NCBI RefSeq assembly: GCF_000828055.2
Contig: NZ_CP010523.2
Coordinates: 3,534,001 to 3,598,000 of the forward strand
Source: Klebsiella variicola
Lineage (GTDB): Bacteria; Pseudomonadota; Gammaproteobacteria; Enterobacterales; Enterobacteriaceae
DNA length: 64,000 nt
Direction of reading: 5' to 3'
Positions 53,386-63,059 of this stretch are shown in pieces (the first letter of the stretch is position 1; every line of letters starts with the position of its first letter). The notes under the pieces were generated by a model. That model worked only from the letters and a program-made list of their open reading frames with translations. It was not told the origin of the DNA and did not search any database. The translations under genes were made by a program, and so were the position numbers.

Positions 53386-55011
53386 CTATTTTTTAATGTA
53401 CATGTCTTTGGTGTAGTAATACCCCAGCTTATCCGGCGTGAAACCGCCCACCCTGGGTTTCACTAAATGGGTACGCACATAGTGATAGACCGGAATGGCG
53501 GGAACATCCTGCGCCAGCAGATCTTCCGCCTGCTGATAGTATTTGCCCCGGGTCGCTACGTCGGAGGCTTTCGCCGCATTGCGCAGGGCCTCATCGTAAG
53601 CCGGGTTGCTGTACTGACTGGTGTTCTCGCTATCCCCGGTACGGAAAGTATTGAGGAAAGTGGCGGCATCGTCATAGTCGGCGATCCAGGCATAGCGGAC
53701 GGCGTCAAAGTTATGCGTATGCATGGTATCCAGCATCGTCTTCCACTCCTGGTTCTGCAGCTTCACCTCGACGCCGAGGTTTTTCTTCCACATAGAGCTG
53801 GCGGCGATGGCGATACGCTGGTGCGACTCATAGGTGTTATACAGCAGGGTAAAGACCAATGGGTGACTGTCATCATACCCCGCCTGCACCAGCAGTTTTT
53901 TCGCCTCAGCAATCCGCTTCTCGCGCGGCCAGCTGGCGTAGTCCGGGTTGCGCAGCGTCACGCCACCGATATCCGGCTGGCTGATCACCCAGGCCGGTCG
54001 CTGCCCCTGGCCAAGCACTTTTCCGGCAATGATATCTTTATCAAGCGCCATATTCAGCGCGCGCCGCACGCGAGCGTCGTTAAACGGCGGCCGGGTAGTA
54101 TTGAATTCGTAGTAATAGGTCGCCAGCTGCGGCGAAACGTCCAGCTGATCGCCCATGGTTTTCTGCAACTGCGCAAACTGATTGATCGGCACCGTATAAA
54201 CAATATCGATCTCCCCCGCTTTGTAGCGGTTGACATCGGCAGCCTCCGAAGAGATGGGCAGGTAAGTCACTTTATTAATAACGGTGTGCGCATTATCCCA
54301 GTACTTCGCATTACGTTCAGCCACCAGCCGCTCATTCACCACCCATTGGGTCAGCTTATACGGGCCGCTGGTGACGATATGCTCTGGTCGGGTCCATTTA
54401 TCGGCAAAACGCTCCACCAGCACTTTGTCGATCGGTACCAGCGAAGGGTGCGCCAGCATCGCCAGGAAAGCGGCATTCGGCTGGTTCAGAGTGACCTGCA
54501 GCGTGGAGTCATTCAGCGCTTTCACCCCCAGCGTCTCGGGTCCCTGTTGCCCCAGGGCAATTTCGCGGGCGTTGGCGATATGCATATTGCCGGGATAGCT
54601 CGCATAGGGGGAAGCGGTGGCCGGCGAGACCAGCCGTTGCCAGCTCCAGACGATATCCTGCGCCGTGATGGCCGTGCCGTCGGACCAGGTCAGACCGGGG
54701 CGTAAATGGAAGGTCCATAACAGGTTGTCCTTGTTTTCCCAGCGCTCCGCCAGCCGGGGCTGGATCGCCCCCGCAGGCGTCACGCTGACCAGTCCTTCAA
54801 AGAGATCGCTAATGATGTTGAATTCAATGTCGCTCTCGACTTTATGCGGATCGAGTGAGGCAGGTTCACTGCCGTTATTTCTGACCAGCTCCTGCTTTTC
54901 CGCCAGCTGGGTGCCCGGCGGCACCTGCGCCGCCAGCGCCCCGCCGGTTATGACCATCAGACTCATTGCCAGGAGCGTCCGCGTGATGTGATTGTTTTGG
55001 TGTAATGTCAT
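53386..55011 (-). CDS. OppA/MppA-like peptide ABC transporter binding protein
   Basis: 541 residues with an N-terminal signal peptide ending near ITGGALAAQ, then a family-5 extracellular solute-binding domain: ELVRNNGSEPASLDPHKVE, IQPRLAERWENKDNLLWTFHLR, HIVTSGPYKLTQWVVNERL and PPFNDARVRRALNMALDKD. It is most like OppA or MppA, which bind oligopeptides or murein tripeptide. No permease or ATPase genes are beside it, so it probably works with the Opp transporter elsewhere. Confidence 0.9.
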   Translation of the reverse strand: MTLHQNNHITRTLLAMSLMVITGGALAAQVPPGTQLAEKQELVRNNGSEPASLDPHKVESDIEFNIISDLFEGLVSVTPAGAIQPRLAERWENKDNLLWTFHLRPGLTWSDGTAITAQDIVWSWQRLVSPATASPYASYPGNMHIANAREIALGQQGPETLGVKALNDSTLQVTLNQPNAAFLAMLAHPSLVPIDKVLVERFADKWTRPEHIVTSGPYKLTQWVVNERLVAERNAKYWDNAHTVINKVTYLPISSEAADVNRYKAGEIDIVYTVPINQFAQLQKTMGDQLDVSPQLATYYYEFNTTRPPFNDARVRRALNMALDKDIIAGKVLGQGQRPAWVISQPDIGGVTLRNPDYASWPREKRIAEAKKLLVQAGYDDSHPLVFTLLYNTYESHQRIAIAASSMWKKNLGVEVKLQNQEWKTMLDTMHTHNFDAVRYAWIADYDDAATFLNTFRTGDSENTSQYSNPAYDEALRNAAKASDVATRGKYYQQAEDLLAQDVPAIPVYHYVRTHLVKPRVGGFTPDKLGYYYTKDMYIKK

Positions 55012-55194
55012 TTCCCTTTGCCTTTAACGTACGGAGTTATTCCCCCTTCCACACTTAGTCGCAGAATTTCAATAAAGCAATATATTTCAGCAACCTATAA
55101 GATTTCGATCGGCTCACCGAAGCGAAACGCGAAAACATATCGCTTTTCCCAATCCATGTAGAATTTTATGCTGGGCAAAAGCGGCAAAAGCTAA

Positions 55195-55209
55195 GTAAAG
55201 ATGGGTAAA
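55195..55209 (+). promoter_or_regulatory. CpxR box upstream of yccA
   Basis: GTAAA-GATGG-GTAAA is an exact match to the CpxR consensus GTAAA-N5-GTAAA, 71 bases ahead of the yccA start. yccA is a Cpx regulon member in E. coli. Confidence 0.85.
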
Positions 55210-55279
55210 AGCATTAGGGCTTCACGCTTGTTTTTCTTATTCTTTATCCCTAATTACATCTGTCATAAGAGAGTGACTC

Positions 55280-55939
55280 ATGGATCGCATAATTACATCA
55301 TCGCGTGACCGTTCCTCGCTGCTCAGCACGCACAAGGTTCTGCGTAACACCTACTTCCTGCTCAGCCTGACGCTGGCGTTTTCCGCTATCACCGCCACCG
55401 CCAGCACGGTGCTGATGCTCCCTTCCCCGGGGCTGATTTTAACCCTCGTGGGGATGTACGGTCTGATGTTCCTGACCTACAAAACGGCGAATAAACCCAC
55501 CGGGATTATTTCCGCCTTCGCTTTCACTGGGTTCCTCGGCTATATCCTTGGGCCGATGCTGAACGCGTACCTTTCTGCCGGCATGGGCGATTTGATCGGC
55601 CTGGCGCTGGGCGGCACCGCACTGGTCTTCTTCTGCTGCTCGGCCTACGTGCTGACGACGCGCAAAGATATGTCCTTCCTCGGCGGAATGCTGATGGCGG
55701 GCGTGGTGGTCGTCCTGATTGGTATGGTCGCTAACCTGTTCCTGCAGCTGCCGGCGCTTCATCTGGCGATTAGCGCGGTGTTCATCCTGATCTCTTCGGG
55801 TGCCATCCTGTTCGAGACCAGCAACATCATCCGCGGCGGTGAAACCAACTACATCCGCGCCACGGTCAGCCTGTATGTCTCGCTGTACAACATCTTTGTC
55901 AGCCTGCTGAGCATCCTGGGCTTCGCCAGCCGGGACTAA
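55280..55939 (+). CDS. yccA: YccA, Bax inhibitor-1-family modulator of FtsH
   Basis: 219-residue inner-membrane protein with seven hydrophobic segments, UPF0005/BI-1 family. In E. coli YccA is a substrate and modulator of FtsH protease and protects jammed SecY from degradation. [19 protein letters not shown] and [20 protein letters not shown] are characteristic. A Cpx box is upstream. Confidence 0.95.
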   Translation: MDRIITSSRDRSSLLSTHKVLRNTYFLLSLTLAFSAITATASTVLMLPSPGLILTLVGMYGLMFLTYKTANKPTGIISAFAFTGFLGYILGPMLNAYLSAGMGDLIGLALGGTALVFFCCSAYVLTTRKDMSFLGGMLMAGVVVVLIGMVANLFLQLPALHLAISAVFILISSGAILFETSNIIRGGETNYIRATVSLYVSLYNIFVSLLSILGFASRD

Positions 55940-55957
55940 CCGCTCCCCTGCTTCACC

Positions 55958-55988
55958 GAGGCCTCGCTTATGCGGGGCCTTTTTTTTT
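55958..55988 (+). terminator. Terminator of yccA
   Basis: GAGGCCTCGC-TTAT-GCGGGGCCT followed by eight T residues, 20 bases past the yccA stop. Confidence 0.85.
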
Positions 55989-56027
55989 GCTACACTGCGG
56001 CCAGTTTCAGGCGGTATGTGAAAAATC

Positions 56028-56357
56028 ATGTTTATTTTTGAAGGCAACGAAATTGAAACGGATAGCGAAGGCTATCTGAAAGATACCACCCAGTGGAGCG
56101 AGGCGATGGCGGAAGTCATTGCCGCGCAGGAAGGGATAACGCTCGCCGTTGAACACTGGGAAGTGGTGCGCTTTGTGCGCGAGTTTTACCTTGAGTTCAA
56201 CACCTCTCCGGCGATCCGCATGCTGGTGAAGGCGATGGCCAACAAGTTTGGCGAAGAGAAAGGCAACAGCCGCTATCTCTATCGCCTGTTCCCGAAAGGC
56301 CCCGCCAAACAGGCGACCAAAATCGCCGGGCTGCCGAAGCCGGTGAAGTGCATCTAA
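56028..56357 (+). CDS. tusE: TusE, sulfur carrier of tRNA 2-thiolation
   Basis: 109-residue DsrC-family protein. It accepts sulfur from TusBCD and hands it to MnmA for 2-thiouridine formation in tRNA. The active Cys is the penultimate residue in KPVKCI, and the block [20 protein letters not shown] is characteristic. No strong ribosome binding site is seen ahead of the ATG. The end overlaps convergent yccX by four bases. Confidence 0.95.
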   Translation: MFIFEGNEIETDSEGYLKDTTQWSEAMAEVIAAQEGITLAVEHWEVVRFVREFYLEFNTSPAIRMLVKAMANKFGEEKGNSRYLYRLFPKGPAKQATKIAGLPKPVKCI

Positions 56358-56635
56358 TAGAGAATCGCGAATTTTTCCCAGCTGCGGGTGGGTTGATGGG
56401 GTTCGGTTAACACCCGGTCAACCCGCGCGCTGCGCGGCCCCCCGGCTTTCAGCCAGGCGATGAGTTTCTCCACCTGCTCCGCTTCGCCGCAGGCAAGCAC
56501 TTCCACCCCGCCGTCGTCCAGATTACGGGCATAGCCGGTCAACCCCAGTTGCAGCGCTTCCCGCTGTGTTGAATAGCGAAATCCCACGCCCTGAACCGAA
56601 CCGTAAACCCATGCCATCGTGCAGATACTGGCCAT
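56354..56635 (-). CDS. yccX: YccX, acylphosphatase
   Basis: 93-residue acylphosphatase: [16 protein letters not shown] holds the phosphate-binding loop with the catalytic Arg, and [12 protein letters not shown] holds the catalytic Asn. Hydrolyses acyl phosphates. Start set at 56635, six bases after AAGGAG; upstream in-frame codons would add seven residues. Confidence 0.93.
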   Translation of the reverse strand: MASICTMAWVYGSVQGVGFRYSTQREALQLGLTGYARNLDDGGVEVLACGEAEQVEKLIAWLKAGGPRSARVDRVLTEPHQPTRSWEKFAILY

Positions 56636-56683
56636 TATCATCTCCTTTTCGCTCACACTTTACGCTGAGGATAGCAAATTCGC

Positions 56684-57472
56684 TCAGCGTACGTGCTTCG
56701 GCAGTAAACCATAATGCTGACGGAAGCGCGCGGTAAAGCGCGATCCCGACTGATATCCGCTGTTCTGCGCGATTTCGCCTATTGGCCGCGAGGTGGTCTG
56801 CAGCTGCCCCAGGGCGTGAGCCATCCGCACCTCCTCGACGATCTGGCGAAAACTCTGCGATTCCTGCTGCAGCCGACGGCGCAGCGTGGACTCGCCGAGA
56901 AAGAGCATTTTCGCCACCCGCGACACGCTCCATGCCTGCGCCGGCGACAGCATGACCAGTTGTCGAACCTGCGCCGACAGATCCTGCTGCCGCTCGACGA
57001 GCAGCGGGCCCGCATAGCCCGCCTCGTGCAGGGCCAGCAGCAGGCCCATAGTCTGGTGGAGCTGTAGAGAGGTGGATAATCCCTCCCGCACCGCCTGCAG
57101 AACGCTTTGCCACATAAACGCCAGCTCTGTCGTCACCGGGGCGCAGAGCGAGGTCAGACGCCCTGGGGGTGGTTCGCTGAGATAACGGGTCTTAAACGTC
57201 GTCAGCAGCTCGGGGGTCAGCGACAGCAGATCGGAGCAAAACAGGCCGTTCTCCGGCTGGTTAATCACCTCCAGCTCAACGTCAGCCGGCAACACAATCA
57301 GCTGTTGCGGCGTCGCCAGCACCCGGCTCTCCCCTTGCACAATCACTTTGCTGCCGCGTTTCACCCGACAGAGCGCCGGGGAGAACAGCCGCACCCGATG
57401 CAGTCTGCACAGCCGTCGGGTGGTGACCTCTGCCGCGGTTAAGGCGTTATGCTGAAAGTGGATACTCTCCAT
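56684..57472 (-). CDS. AraC-family transcriptional regulator
   Basis: 262 residues. The C-terminal AraC DNA-binding domain reads AWSVSRVAKMLFLGESTLRRRLQQESQSFRQIVEEVRMAHALG and PIGEIAQNSGYQSGSRFTARFRQHYG. The N-terminal half is a sensory domain of unknown ligand. It lies 17 bases after the PEBP-family gene on the same strand, so the two are probably cotranscribed. Confidence 0.85.
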   Translation of the reverse strand: MESIHFQHNALTAAEVTTRRLCRLHRVRLFSPALCRVKRGSKVIVQGESRVLATPQQLIVLPADVELEVINQPENGLFCSDLLSLTPELLTTFKTRYLSEPPPGRLTSLCAPVTTELAFMWQSVLQAVREGLSTSLQLHQTMGLLLALHEAGYAGPLLVERQQDLSAQVRQLVMLSPAQAWSVSRVAKMLFLGESTLRRRLQQESQSFRQIVEEVRMAHALGQLQTTSRPIGEIAQNSGYQSGSRFTARFRQHYGLLPKHVR

Positions 57473-57489
57473 CGGATCGACCCTTTATT

Positions 57490-58044
57490 TTAGCGCCCGG
57501 CCATCGCCGTCAACTGTACGCTGGCGAGAGCATGGCTGTGTAACAGATAGCCGACCAGCGCCCCGCTGGCCCCGGCATCCACCGGCAGCGTAGGGACATC
57601 CAGCGCCCATACCGTAAAGCGGTAGCGATGCGGTTTATCTCCCGCCGGCGGACAGGCGCCGCCGAAACCGGCATAGCCAAAATCGTTGCGGCCCTGTACC
57701 GCTCCGCCCGGCAGTGTAGCGCTGTTTTTATCTCCCGCGCCAGCGGGCAGCGAAAAGACGCTGCTGGCGATATTGACCACCGTCCAGTGCCACCAGCCGC
57801 TGCCGGTAGGCGCATCGGGATCTCTGACAGTGACCGCGAAGCTTCGCGTCCCCGCCGGGGCATTTTTCCATGCCAGCTGCGGAGAGACATTGCCTCCGGT
57901 ACAGCCGAAACCGGCAAACCAGTGCTTCCGGGCCAGCGCCTGCCCGTCATGCATATCATCGCTGCTCACGCTAAACGGCGCAGCCATCGCGCCACTACTC
58001 ACTGCCGCGACCATCGCCACGGCCATGCGGATACCTGTTTTCAT
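57490..58044 (-). CDS. YbhB/YbcL-family PEBP-like periplasmic protein
   Basis: 184 residues with a signal peptide (MKTGIRMAVAMVAAVSSGAMA) and a phosphatidylethanolamine-binding-protein fold: RSFAVTVRDPDAPTGSGWWHW is the DPD ligand-site signature, and GKPHRYRF-like GDKPHRYRFTVWALD follows. E. coli YbcL and YbhB are relatives; YbcL of uropathogenic strains suppresses neutrophil migration, but whether this copy does so is unknown. GAGGAGCAGACG precedes the ATG. Confidence 0.88.
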   Translation of the reverse strand: MKTGIRMAVAMVAAVSSGAMAAPFSVSSDDMHDGQALARKHWFAGFGCTGGNVSPQLAWKNAPAGTRSFAVTVRDPDAPTGSGWWHWTVVNIASSVFSLPAGAGDKNSATLPGGAVQGRNDFGYAGFGGACPPAGDKPHRYRFTVWALDVPTLPVDAGASGALVGYLLHSHALASVQLTAMAGR

Positions 58045-58234
58045 CGTCTGCTCCTCGTTGGGGTGAGAAAACAGGGTATGAGAGTCCGCACAAACTGAAT
58101 GTGCCGAAGCGCCTGCATTTTGTGCCGAAACGCTCACCTGTGCCTGCCGGGCGAAAGATGCTTGCGTGCGCCAGGTGTGCTACTCTACGCGCCATTTTTC
58201 GGTGCCGACATTCCCGTTGCTTAAAGGTAGCTCC

Positions 58235-59437
58235 ATGACAGATTCCCTATTCCCCCGCTTAGTGTTAGCCAAAGGACGCGAGAAATCCCTGCTGCGTCGC
58301 CATCCGTGGATTTTCTCAGGCGGCGTCGCCCGCATGGAGGGTAAAGCCCGCAGCGGTGAAACCATCGATATTGTTGACCATCAGGGAAAATGGCTGGCCC
58401 GCGGCGCTTACTCGCCGTCGTCGCAGATCCGCGCCCGCGTGTGGACCTTCGACCGCAATGAAGCCATCGATAGCGCCTTCTTTGAACGCCGCCTGCAGCA
58501 AGCGCAAACCTGGCGGGCATGGCTGGCCGAGCGCGATGGTCTCGACAGCTACCGTCTGATCGCCGGCGAGTCCGATGGGCTGCCGGGCGTCACTATCGAC
58601 CGCTTTGGCAACTTTTTCGTGCTGCAGTTGCTCAGCGCAGGCGCCGAATACCAGCGGGCCGCCATCATCAGCGCCCTGCAGAACCTGTTCCCGGACTGCG
58701 CCATTTACGATCGCAGCGATGTCGCCGTGCGTAAAAAAGAGGGACTGGAGCTGGCCCAGGGGCCGGTGGTGGGCGAGCTGCCCCCGGCGCTGCTGCCGAT
58801 CACCGAGCACGGCATGAAACTATTGGTTGATATCCAGGGCGGGCACAAAACCGGCTACTACCTCGACCAGCGCGACAGTCGCCTGGCTACTCGCCGCTAT
58901 GTCGCGGATAAGCGGGTGCTGAACTGCTTCTCTTATACTGGCGGCTTTGCGGTGTCAGCGCTGATGGGCGGCTGCCGCCAGGTCACCAGCGTGGATACCT
59001 CTCAGGAAGCGCTGGACGTCGCCCGACAGAACGTCGAGCTCAACAGACTGGATCTGTCCAAAGCGGAATTTGTGCGCGACGACGTGTTCAAACTGCTGCG
59101 TAAATACCGCGATCAGGGAGAGAAATTCGACGTGATCGTGATGGATCCGCCGAAATTCGTGGAAAACAAAAGCCAGCTGATGGGCGCCTGCCGCGGTTAT
59201 AAAGATATCAATATGCTGGCGATCCAGCTGCTGAACCCCGGCGGCGTGCTGCTGACTTTCTCCTGCTCCGGCCTGATGACCACCGATTTATTTCAGAAAA
59301 TCATCGCCGATGCCGCAATTGATGCCGGGCGTGATGTACAATTTATAGAACAGTTCCGTCAGGCTGCCGACCACCCGGTGATCGCAACCTACCCGGAAGG
59401 GCTGTATCTGAAGGGGTTTGCCTGTCGCGTCATGTAA
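58235..59437 (+). CDS. rlmI: RlmI, 23S rRNA m5C1962 methyltransferase
   Basis: 400-residue SAM methyltransferase with an N-terminal PUA domain (residues ~7-80, [22 protein letters not shown]) and a C-terminal Rossmann domain. [20 protein letters not shown] binds SAM; the MDPPKFVEN and FSCSGLM motifs carry the catalytic residues. Start at 58235 (AAAGGTAGCTCC upstream); the frame is open 23 codons earlier without family similarity. Confidence 0.96.
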   Translation: MTDSLFPRLVLAKGREKSLLRRHPWIFSGGVARMEGKARSGETIDIVDHQGKWLARGAYSPSSQIRARVWTFDRNEAIDSAFFERRLQQAQTWRAWLAERDGLDSYRLIAGESDGLPGVTIDRFGNFFVLQLLSAGAEYQRAAIISALQNLFPDCAIYDRSDVAVRKKEGLELAQGPVVGELPPALLPITEHGMKLLVDIQGGHKTGYYLDQRDSRLATRRYVADKRVLNCFSYTGGFAVSALMGGCRQVTSVDTSQEALDVARQNVELNRLDLSKAEFVRDDVFKLLRKYRDQGEKFDVIVMDPPKFVENKSQLMGACRGYKDINMLAIQLLNPGGVLLTFSCSGLMTTDLFQKIIADAAIDAGRDVQFIEQFRQAADHPVIATYPEGLYLKGFACRVM

Positions 59438-59465
59438 CTTGAAAAACGAAACATGAGCCTCATAT
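59438..59465 (+). promoter_or_regulatory. Sigma-32 heat-shock promoter of hspQ
   Basis: CTTGAAA, a 13-base spacer, then CCTCATAT: the -35 is perfect and the -10 matches seven of eight of the sigma-32 consensus CCCCATNT. It begins at the base after the rlmI stop codon. Confidence 0.85.
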
Positions 59466-59496
59466 AGGGAGTATTCATGTTTCCCAGGAGGTGCCT

Positions 59497-59814
59497 ATGA
59501 TAGCCAGCAAATTCGGTATCGGCCAACAGGTCCGCCATACGCTCTTGGGCTACCTGGGTGTCATCGTCGATGTCGATCCCGAGTATTCACTCGCGGAACC
59601 GGAAGAGGATGAGATTGCCGCCAATGACGAACTGCGTGCGGCGCCCTGGTACCATGTGGTGATGGAAGATGATGAGGGTCAGCCGATCCACACCTATCTG
59701 GCAGAAGCGCAGCTGAGCAGCGAAACCCGCGACGAACACCCGGAACAGCCGTCCCTCGACGAACTGGCCAAAACGATTCGTCAGCAGCTGCAGGCTCCGC
59801 GCCTTCGCAACTAA
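59497..59814 (+). CDS. hspQ: HspQ, heat-shock protein and Lon specificity factor
   Basis: 105-residue small acidic protein ([40 protein letters not shown]). HspQ stimulates degradation of a mutant DnaA and activates Lon toward some substrates. AGGAGGTGCCT precedes the ATG at 59497; an in-frame GTG two codons earlier is less likely. A sigma-32 promoter is upstream and a terminator follows. Confidence 0.95.
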   Translation: MIASKFGIGQQVRHTLLGYLGVIVDVDPEYSLAEPEEDEIAANDELRAAPWYHVVMEDDEGQPIHTYLAEAQLSSETRDEHPEQPSLDELAKTIRQQLQAPRLRN

Positions 59815-59817
59815 AAC

Positions 59818-59842
59818 AAAACCCCGCCAGGCGGGGTTTTTT
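59818..59842. terminator. Terminator between hspQ and yccU
   Basis: AAAACCCCGCC-AG-GCGGGGTTTTTT serves hspQ and, by its A-tract on the other side, possibly the convergent yccU. Confidence 0.9.
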
Positions 59843-59843
59843 G

Positions 59844-60257
59844 TTATTTTGCTAATCCCAGTCGCGGTAGCTCAATGGCCGGGCAACGATCCATCACCAC
59901 GTTCAATCCGGCTTCTCTGGCCAGCACCGCGGCCTGCTCATTGATCACCCCCAGCTGCAGCCACAGCGTTTTCGCGCCGATGGCTATCGCCTCCTGCGCC
60001 ACGCCCCACGCCGCTTCTGAATTACGGAAGACATCAACCATGTCGACCTTTTCCGGAACGTCGGCGAGCGTCGCATACCCTTGCTGTCCCAGCAGCGTCT
60101 TGCCCGCCACCTTCGGCGAAACCGGGATAACGTGATACCCCTGATCCAACAGATACTTCATGACCCGGTAGCTCGGGCGGTCAGGTTTATCGCTGGCGCC
60201 AACCAGCGCAATCGTCCGTGTCGACGTCAGGATGCCGGCAATATCGTTCTCTTTCAT
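59844..60257 (-). CDS. yccU: YccU, CoA-binding-domain protein
   Basis: 137-residue Rossmann-like CoA-binding protein: [39 protein letters not shown]. The family resembles the N-terminal domain of succinyl-CoA synthetase alpha; biological role unknown. GCAGGAGGAACCC precedes the ATG. Confidence 0.92.
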   Translation of the reverse strand: MKENDIAGILTSTRTIALVGASDKPDRPSYRVMKYLLDQGYHVIPVSPKVAGKTLLGQQGYATLADVPEKVDMVDVFRNSEAAWGVAQEAIAIGAKTLWLQLGVINEQAAVLAREAGLNVVMDRCPAIELPRLGLAK

Positions 60258-60410
60258 GGGTTCCTCCTGCTATTTCACCTAAGTGTATGCTAATCCGCAG
60301 CAGGCGGCCATCCAGGCTAACCCACAGATTCGACAAAATTTTCACCCCGATGCTTGCAGCGGCAGCCACATTCAGTAATCTGTCTGCAGGTCAAAATGTG
60401 GAATGAAAAT

Positions 60411-60869
60411 ATGGAACTGACAACTCGTACCCTGTCCGCGCAAAAACATATCGCGCTGGTGGCTCACGATCACTGTAAAGATATGCTGATGAAATGGGTC
60501 GCTCGCCATCAGGCGTTGCTGGCGCAACACGTTTTGTATGCCACCGGCACCACCGGTAACCTGGTCTCGCGGGCTACCGGACTGGAGGTCAATGCCATGC
60601 TGAGCGGCCCGATGGGCGGTGACCAACAGGTTGGCGCGCTTATTTCAGAAGGCAAAATCGACGTGCTGATCTTCTTCTGGGATCCGCTGAACGCCGTGCC
60701 TCACGACCCGGACGTCAAAGCGTTGCTGCGCCTGGCCACCGTCTGGAACATTCCGGTCGCCACTAACGTCTCCACCGCTGACTTTATCATCCAGTCACCG
60801 CACTTTAATCAGCCGCTCGATATTCTGATCCCGGATTATCCGCGTTATCTTGCCGAGCGCCTGAAATAA
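60411..60869 (+). CDS. mgsA: MgsA, methylglyoxal synthase
   Basis: 152 residues. Converts dihydroxyacetone phosphate to methylglyoxal and phosphate, bypassing lower glycolysis when phosphate is short. Catalytic Asp71 (GPMGGDQQ) and His98 (NAVPHDPD) are present, as is the ATGTTGNL phosphate-binding loop. Start set at [13 protein letters not shown] to match the E. coli protein; 19 more codons are open upstream. Confidence 0.96.
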   Translation: MELTTRTLSAQKHIALVAHDHCKDMLMKWVARHQALLAQHVLYATGTTGNLVSRATGLEVNAMLSGPMGGDQQVGALISEGKIDVLIFFWDPLNAVPHDPDVKALLRLATVWNIPVATNVSTADFIIQSPHFNQPLDILIPDYPRYLAERLK

Positions 60870-60880
60870 CCCACACGTGA

Positions 60881-62935
60881 TTAGGGTTTCCTGGCCACCG
60901 GCACATCCAAGGCCTGCAGGATGTCGACAAACGGCGAAGGTTGCGCTTTGTTAAACAACAACCACACCCGATGACGTGCGCGGGTTATCGCCACGTACAG
61001 TAGTCGACGCTCCTCCGCATCAGGAAAATCTTCCGGCTGCGGCAGGAGCGCCTGCTCCATGATCGACTCGCGCGCCGGCGCGGGAAACGCATCCTCTCCC
61101 TCCTGCAGTCCCAGCACAATCACATAGTCCGCCTGCTGGCCCTTGCTGGCATGAATAGTCATAAAATCAAGCTGCAGATGCGGCCAGCGCGTCGCCGCCT
61201 TGTTGAGCGCGTCGGGCTTCAGATGATGGTAACGGGCAAGCAGCAGGATCCGCTGCTCGGGCTTAACGTAGCCGCTCAGTTTATCCAGTAAATCATCCAG
61301 CTTATCGTCGGCTAACAGCGTGACGGCCTTTTTATCGCCCGCCGTCAGGCTGTTCAGCGGCTTACTTAACTGATGCGGATTCTGCTGGATAAAGCCATTG
61401 GCGATTTCGCCAATGCGGCCGTTAAAGCGATAGGTGGTATCCAACGCACAGCTATCCCCTTCGCCAAAGTAATGATTAAACGCGGTGGTCAGGGAAAGCT
61501 GGGCCCCACTGAACCGGTAAATCGCCTGCCAGTCATCTCCGACGGCAAAGAGCGTGGTTTGGCTGTTCTGCCGGCGTAATGCAGCCAGCAGCGAGGCCCG
61601 CTGCGGCGAGATATCCTGAAATTCATCCACCAGAATGTGTTTCCATGGGCTGACGAAGCGGCCTTTATCGAGAATATTGACCGCCTGATGGATCAGGCCG
61701 GAAAAATCGACCGCATTCTCGGCCTTCAGCGCCGCCTTCCACTCTTTCATCAGAGGCGACATCAGTTTCACCCGTTTACTGAACTGATCGCGTACCGCCT
61801 CCGGCGCCCCGGCAATCATCTCTGCCTGGGAGCCGCCGTGCATACGCATCAGGCTGACCCAGCGGTCGAGCCGGCTGGCCATACGCCGCTGCACCTTCTT
61901 GTCCTGCCAGAAATCGCCCTCCGGCAGTTGCCAGCCCATCTCCTCTTCCAGCCACAGGCGCCAGCCTTTCGCCTGCGCTTTTTTCTCCTGACACTGCTGC
62001 TGCCAGCTTTTCACGAGCAGCGCCTGACGAGCTGCGCTATCGCTTTCCAGTTTGCTGATGGTGGGGACTTTTTTGCTGCCCTGCTGAATAATATGTAGCG
62101 CCAGCGAGTGGAAGGTACGCGCGGTGATATCGTCGGATGCAAGACGCTCGCGGATCCGCGCATCCATCTCTTGCGCCGCCTGGCGGCCGAATGCCAGTAA
62201 CAAAATTTGCTCTGCTGCCGCTTCTCCCCGCGCCAGCAGCCAGCCTGCCCGCGCCACCAGCACCGAGGTTTTGCCGCTGCCCGCGCCCGCCAGCACCAGC
62301 AGGGAACGCTCGCCGTTCACCACCGCCCGTGCCTGTGAGGCATTAAGAGGGGACGACTCAACGCCGTCAAAAAAGCCGCGATACTGCTCAAGCATCGCCT
62401 CGGTGAAGGCCTGGTTATGGGCCAGGCGTGTCGCTTCAATATCCCCTAACCAGCGCTGACACTCCCGCCACAGCTCCCGACAGTTGTCAAAGGCCTCAAG
62501 CCGGCTGGAGGGCATCGGCAAACCAGTCAACGCCTGGCGAATGTTATCCTGCACATCCGCCACCTGCTGACGCGTCAACCATTTGCCTTCCGCACGGGTG
62601 CGCTCGATCGTCGCCAGCTGCCGCTTCAGTACGCCAGCGGCGATGTCGCTCATTTCCGCGCTCCACTGCTCCCAGAGCGTTTGTAAATGGTGATAGAAGC
62701 GCTGCGTTTCGCTCCACTCGGTACCGTGCAAACGCACGACTTTGCTGTCAGGCAACACAAACTCCAGTTCGCCCCAGACCAGACCGCGCTTACAATGCAC
62801 TGACAATAACTGATTGAAAGGGATAAGATACTCGTGACGGTCGCCGGAAACCTTTACGCCGGCGTTCAGTAACTGCACCCGATCATAAGGGTGCTGAGCC
62901 ATGCGTTTGCCCAATGTTGTCGCTTTAAGTTCCAT
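60881..62935 (-). CDS. helD: HelD, DNA helicase IV
   Basis: 684-residue superfamily 1A helicase of the UvrD/Rep kind. Walker A is LAGAGSGKTS near residue 217; the DEFQDISPQRA box is motif II; AVGDDWQAIYRFSGA is motif III, and YVAITRARHRVW is motif VI. Translocates 3' to 5' and acts in recombination/repair. Convergent with mgsA and divergent from yccF. Confidence 0.96.
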   Translation of the reverse strand: MELKATTLGKRMAQHPYDRVQLLNAGVKVSGDRHEYLIPFNQLLSVHCKRGLVWGELEFVLPDSKVVRLHGTEWSETQRFYHHLQTLWEQWSAEMSDIAAGVLKRQLATIERTRAEGKWLTRQQVADVQDNIRQALTGLPMPSSRLEAFDNCRELWRECQRWLGDIEATRLAHNQAFTEAMLEQYRGFFDGVESSPLNASQARAVVNGERSLLVLAGAGSGKTSVLVARAGWLLARGEAAAEQILLLAFGRQAAQEMDARIRERLASDDITARTFHSLALHIIQQGSKKVPTISKLESDSAARQALLVKSWQQQCQEKKAQAKGWRLWLEEEMGWQLPEGDFWQDKKVQRRMASRLDRWVSLMRMHGGSQAEMIAGAPEAVRDQFSKRVKLMSPLMKEWKAALKAENAVDFSGLIHQAVNILDKGRFVSPWKHILVDEFQDISPQRASLLAALRRQNSQTTLFAVGDDWQAIYRFSGAQLSLTTAFNHYFGEGDSCALDTTYRFNGRIGEIANGFIQQNPHQLSKPLNSLTAGDKKAVTLLADDKLDDLLDKLSGYVKPEQRILLLARYHHLKPDALNKAATRWPHLQLDFMTIHASKGQQADYVIVLGLQEGEDAFPAPARESIMEQALLPQPEDFPDAEERRLLYVAITRARHRVWLLFNKAQPSPFVDILQALDVPVARKP

Positions 62936-63059
62936 ATAATGTCGATTTTCAATCAGGGTGGATTGTTTTTCAGTTTAACCGCCCGGGACCAGGTGCTCCA
63001 GCGCAAAAAAACGTTACAATTGTCAGGTCTTATTATCCACAGGGCAAAACCGAGGCTTT

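Noticed and set aside
53467-54705. 412-codon open frame antisense to the OppA-like gene
   Set aside because: No domain or start signal; the opposite strand has a complete binding protein with signal peptide.
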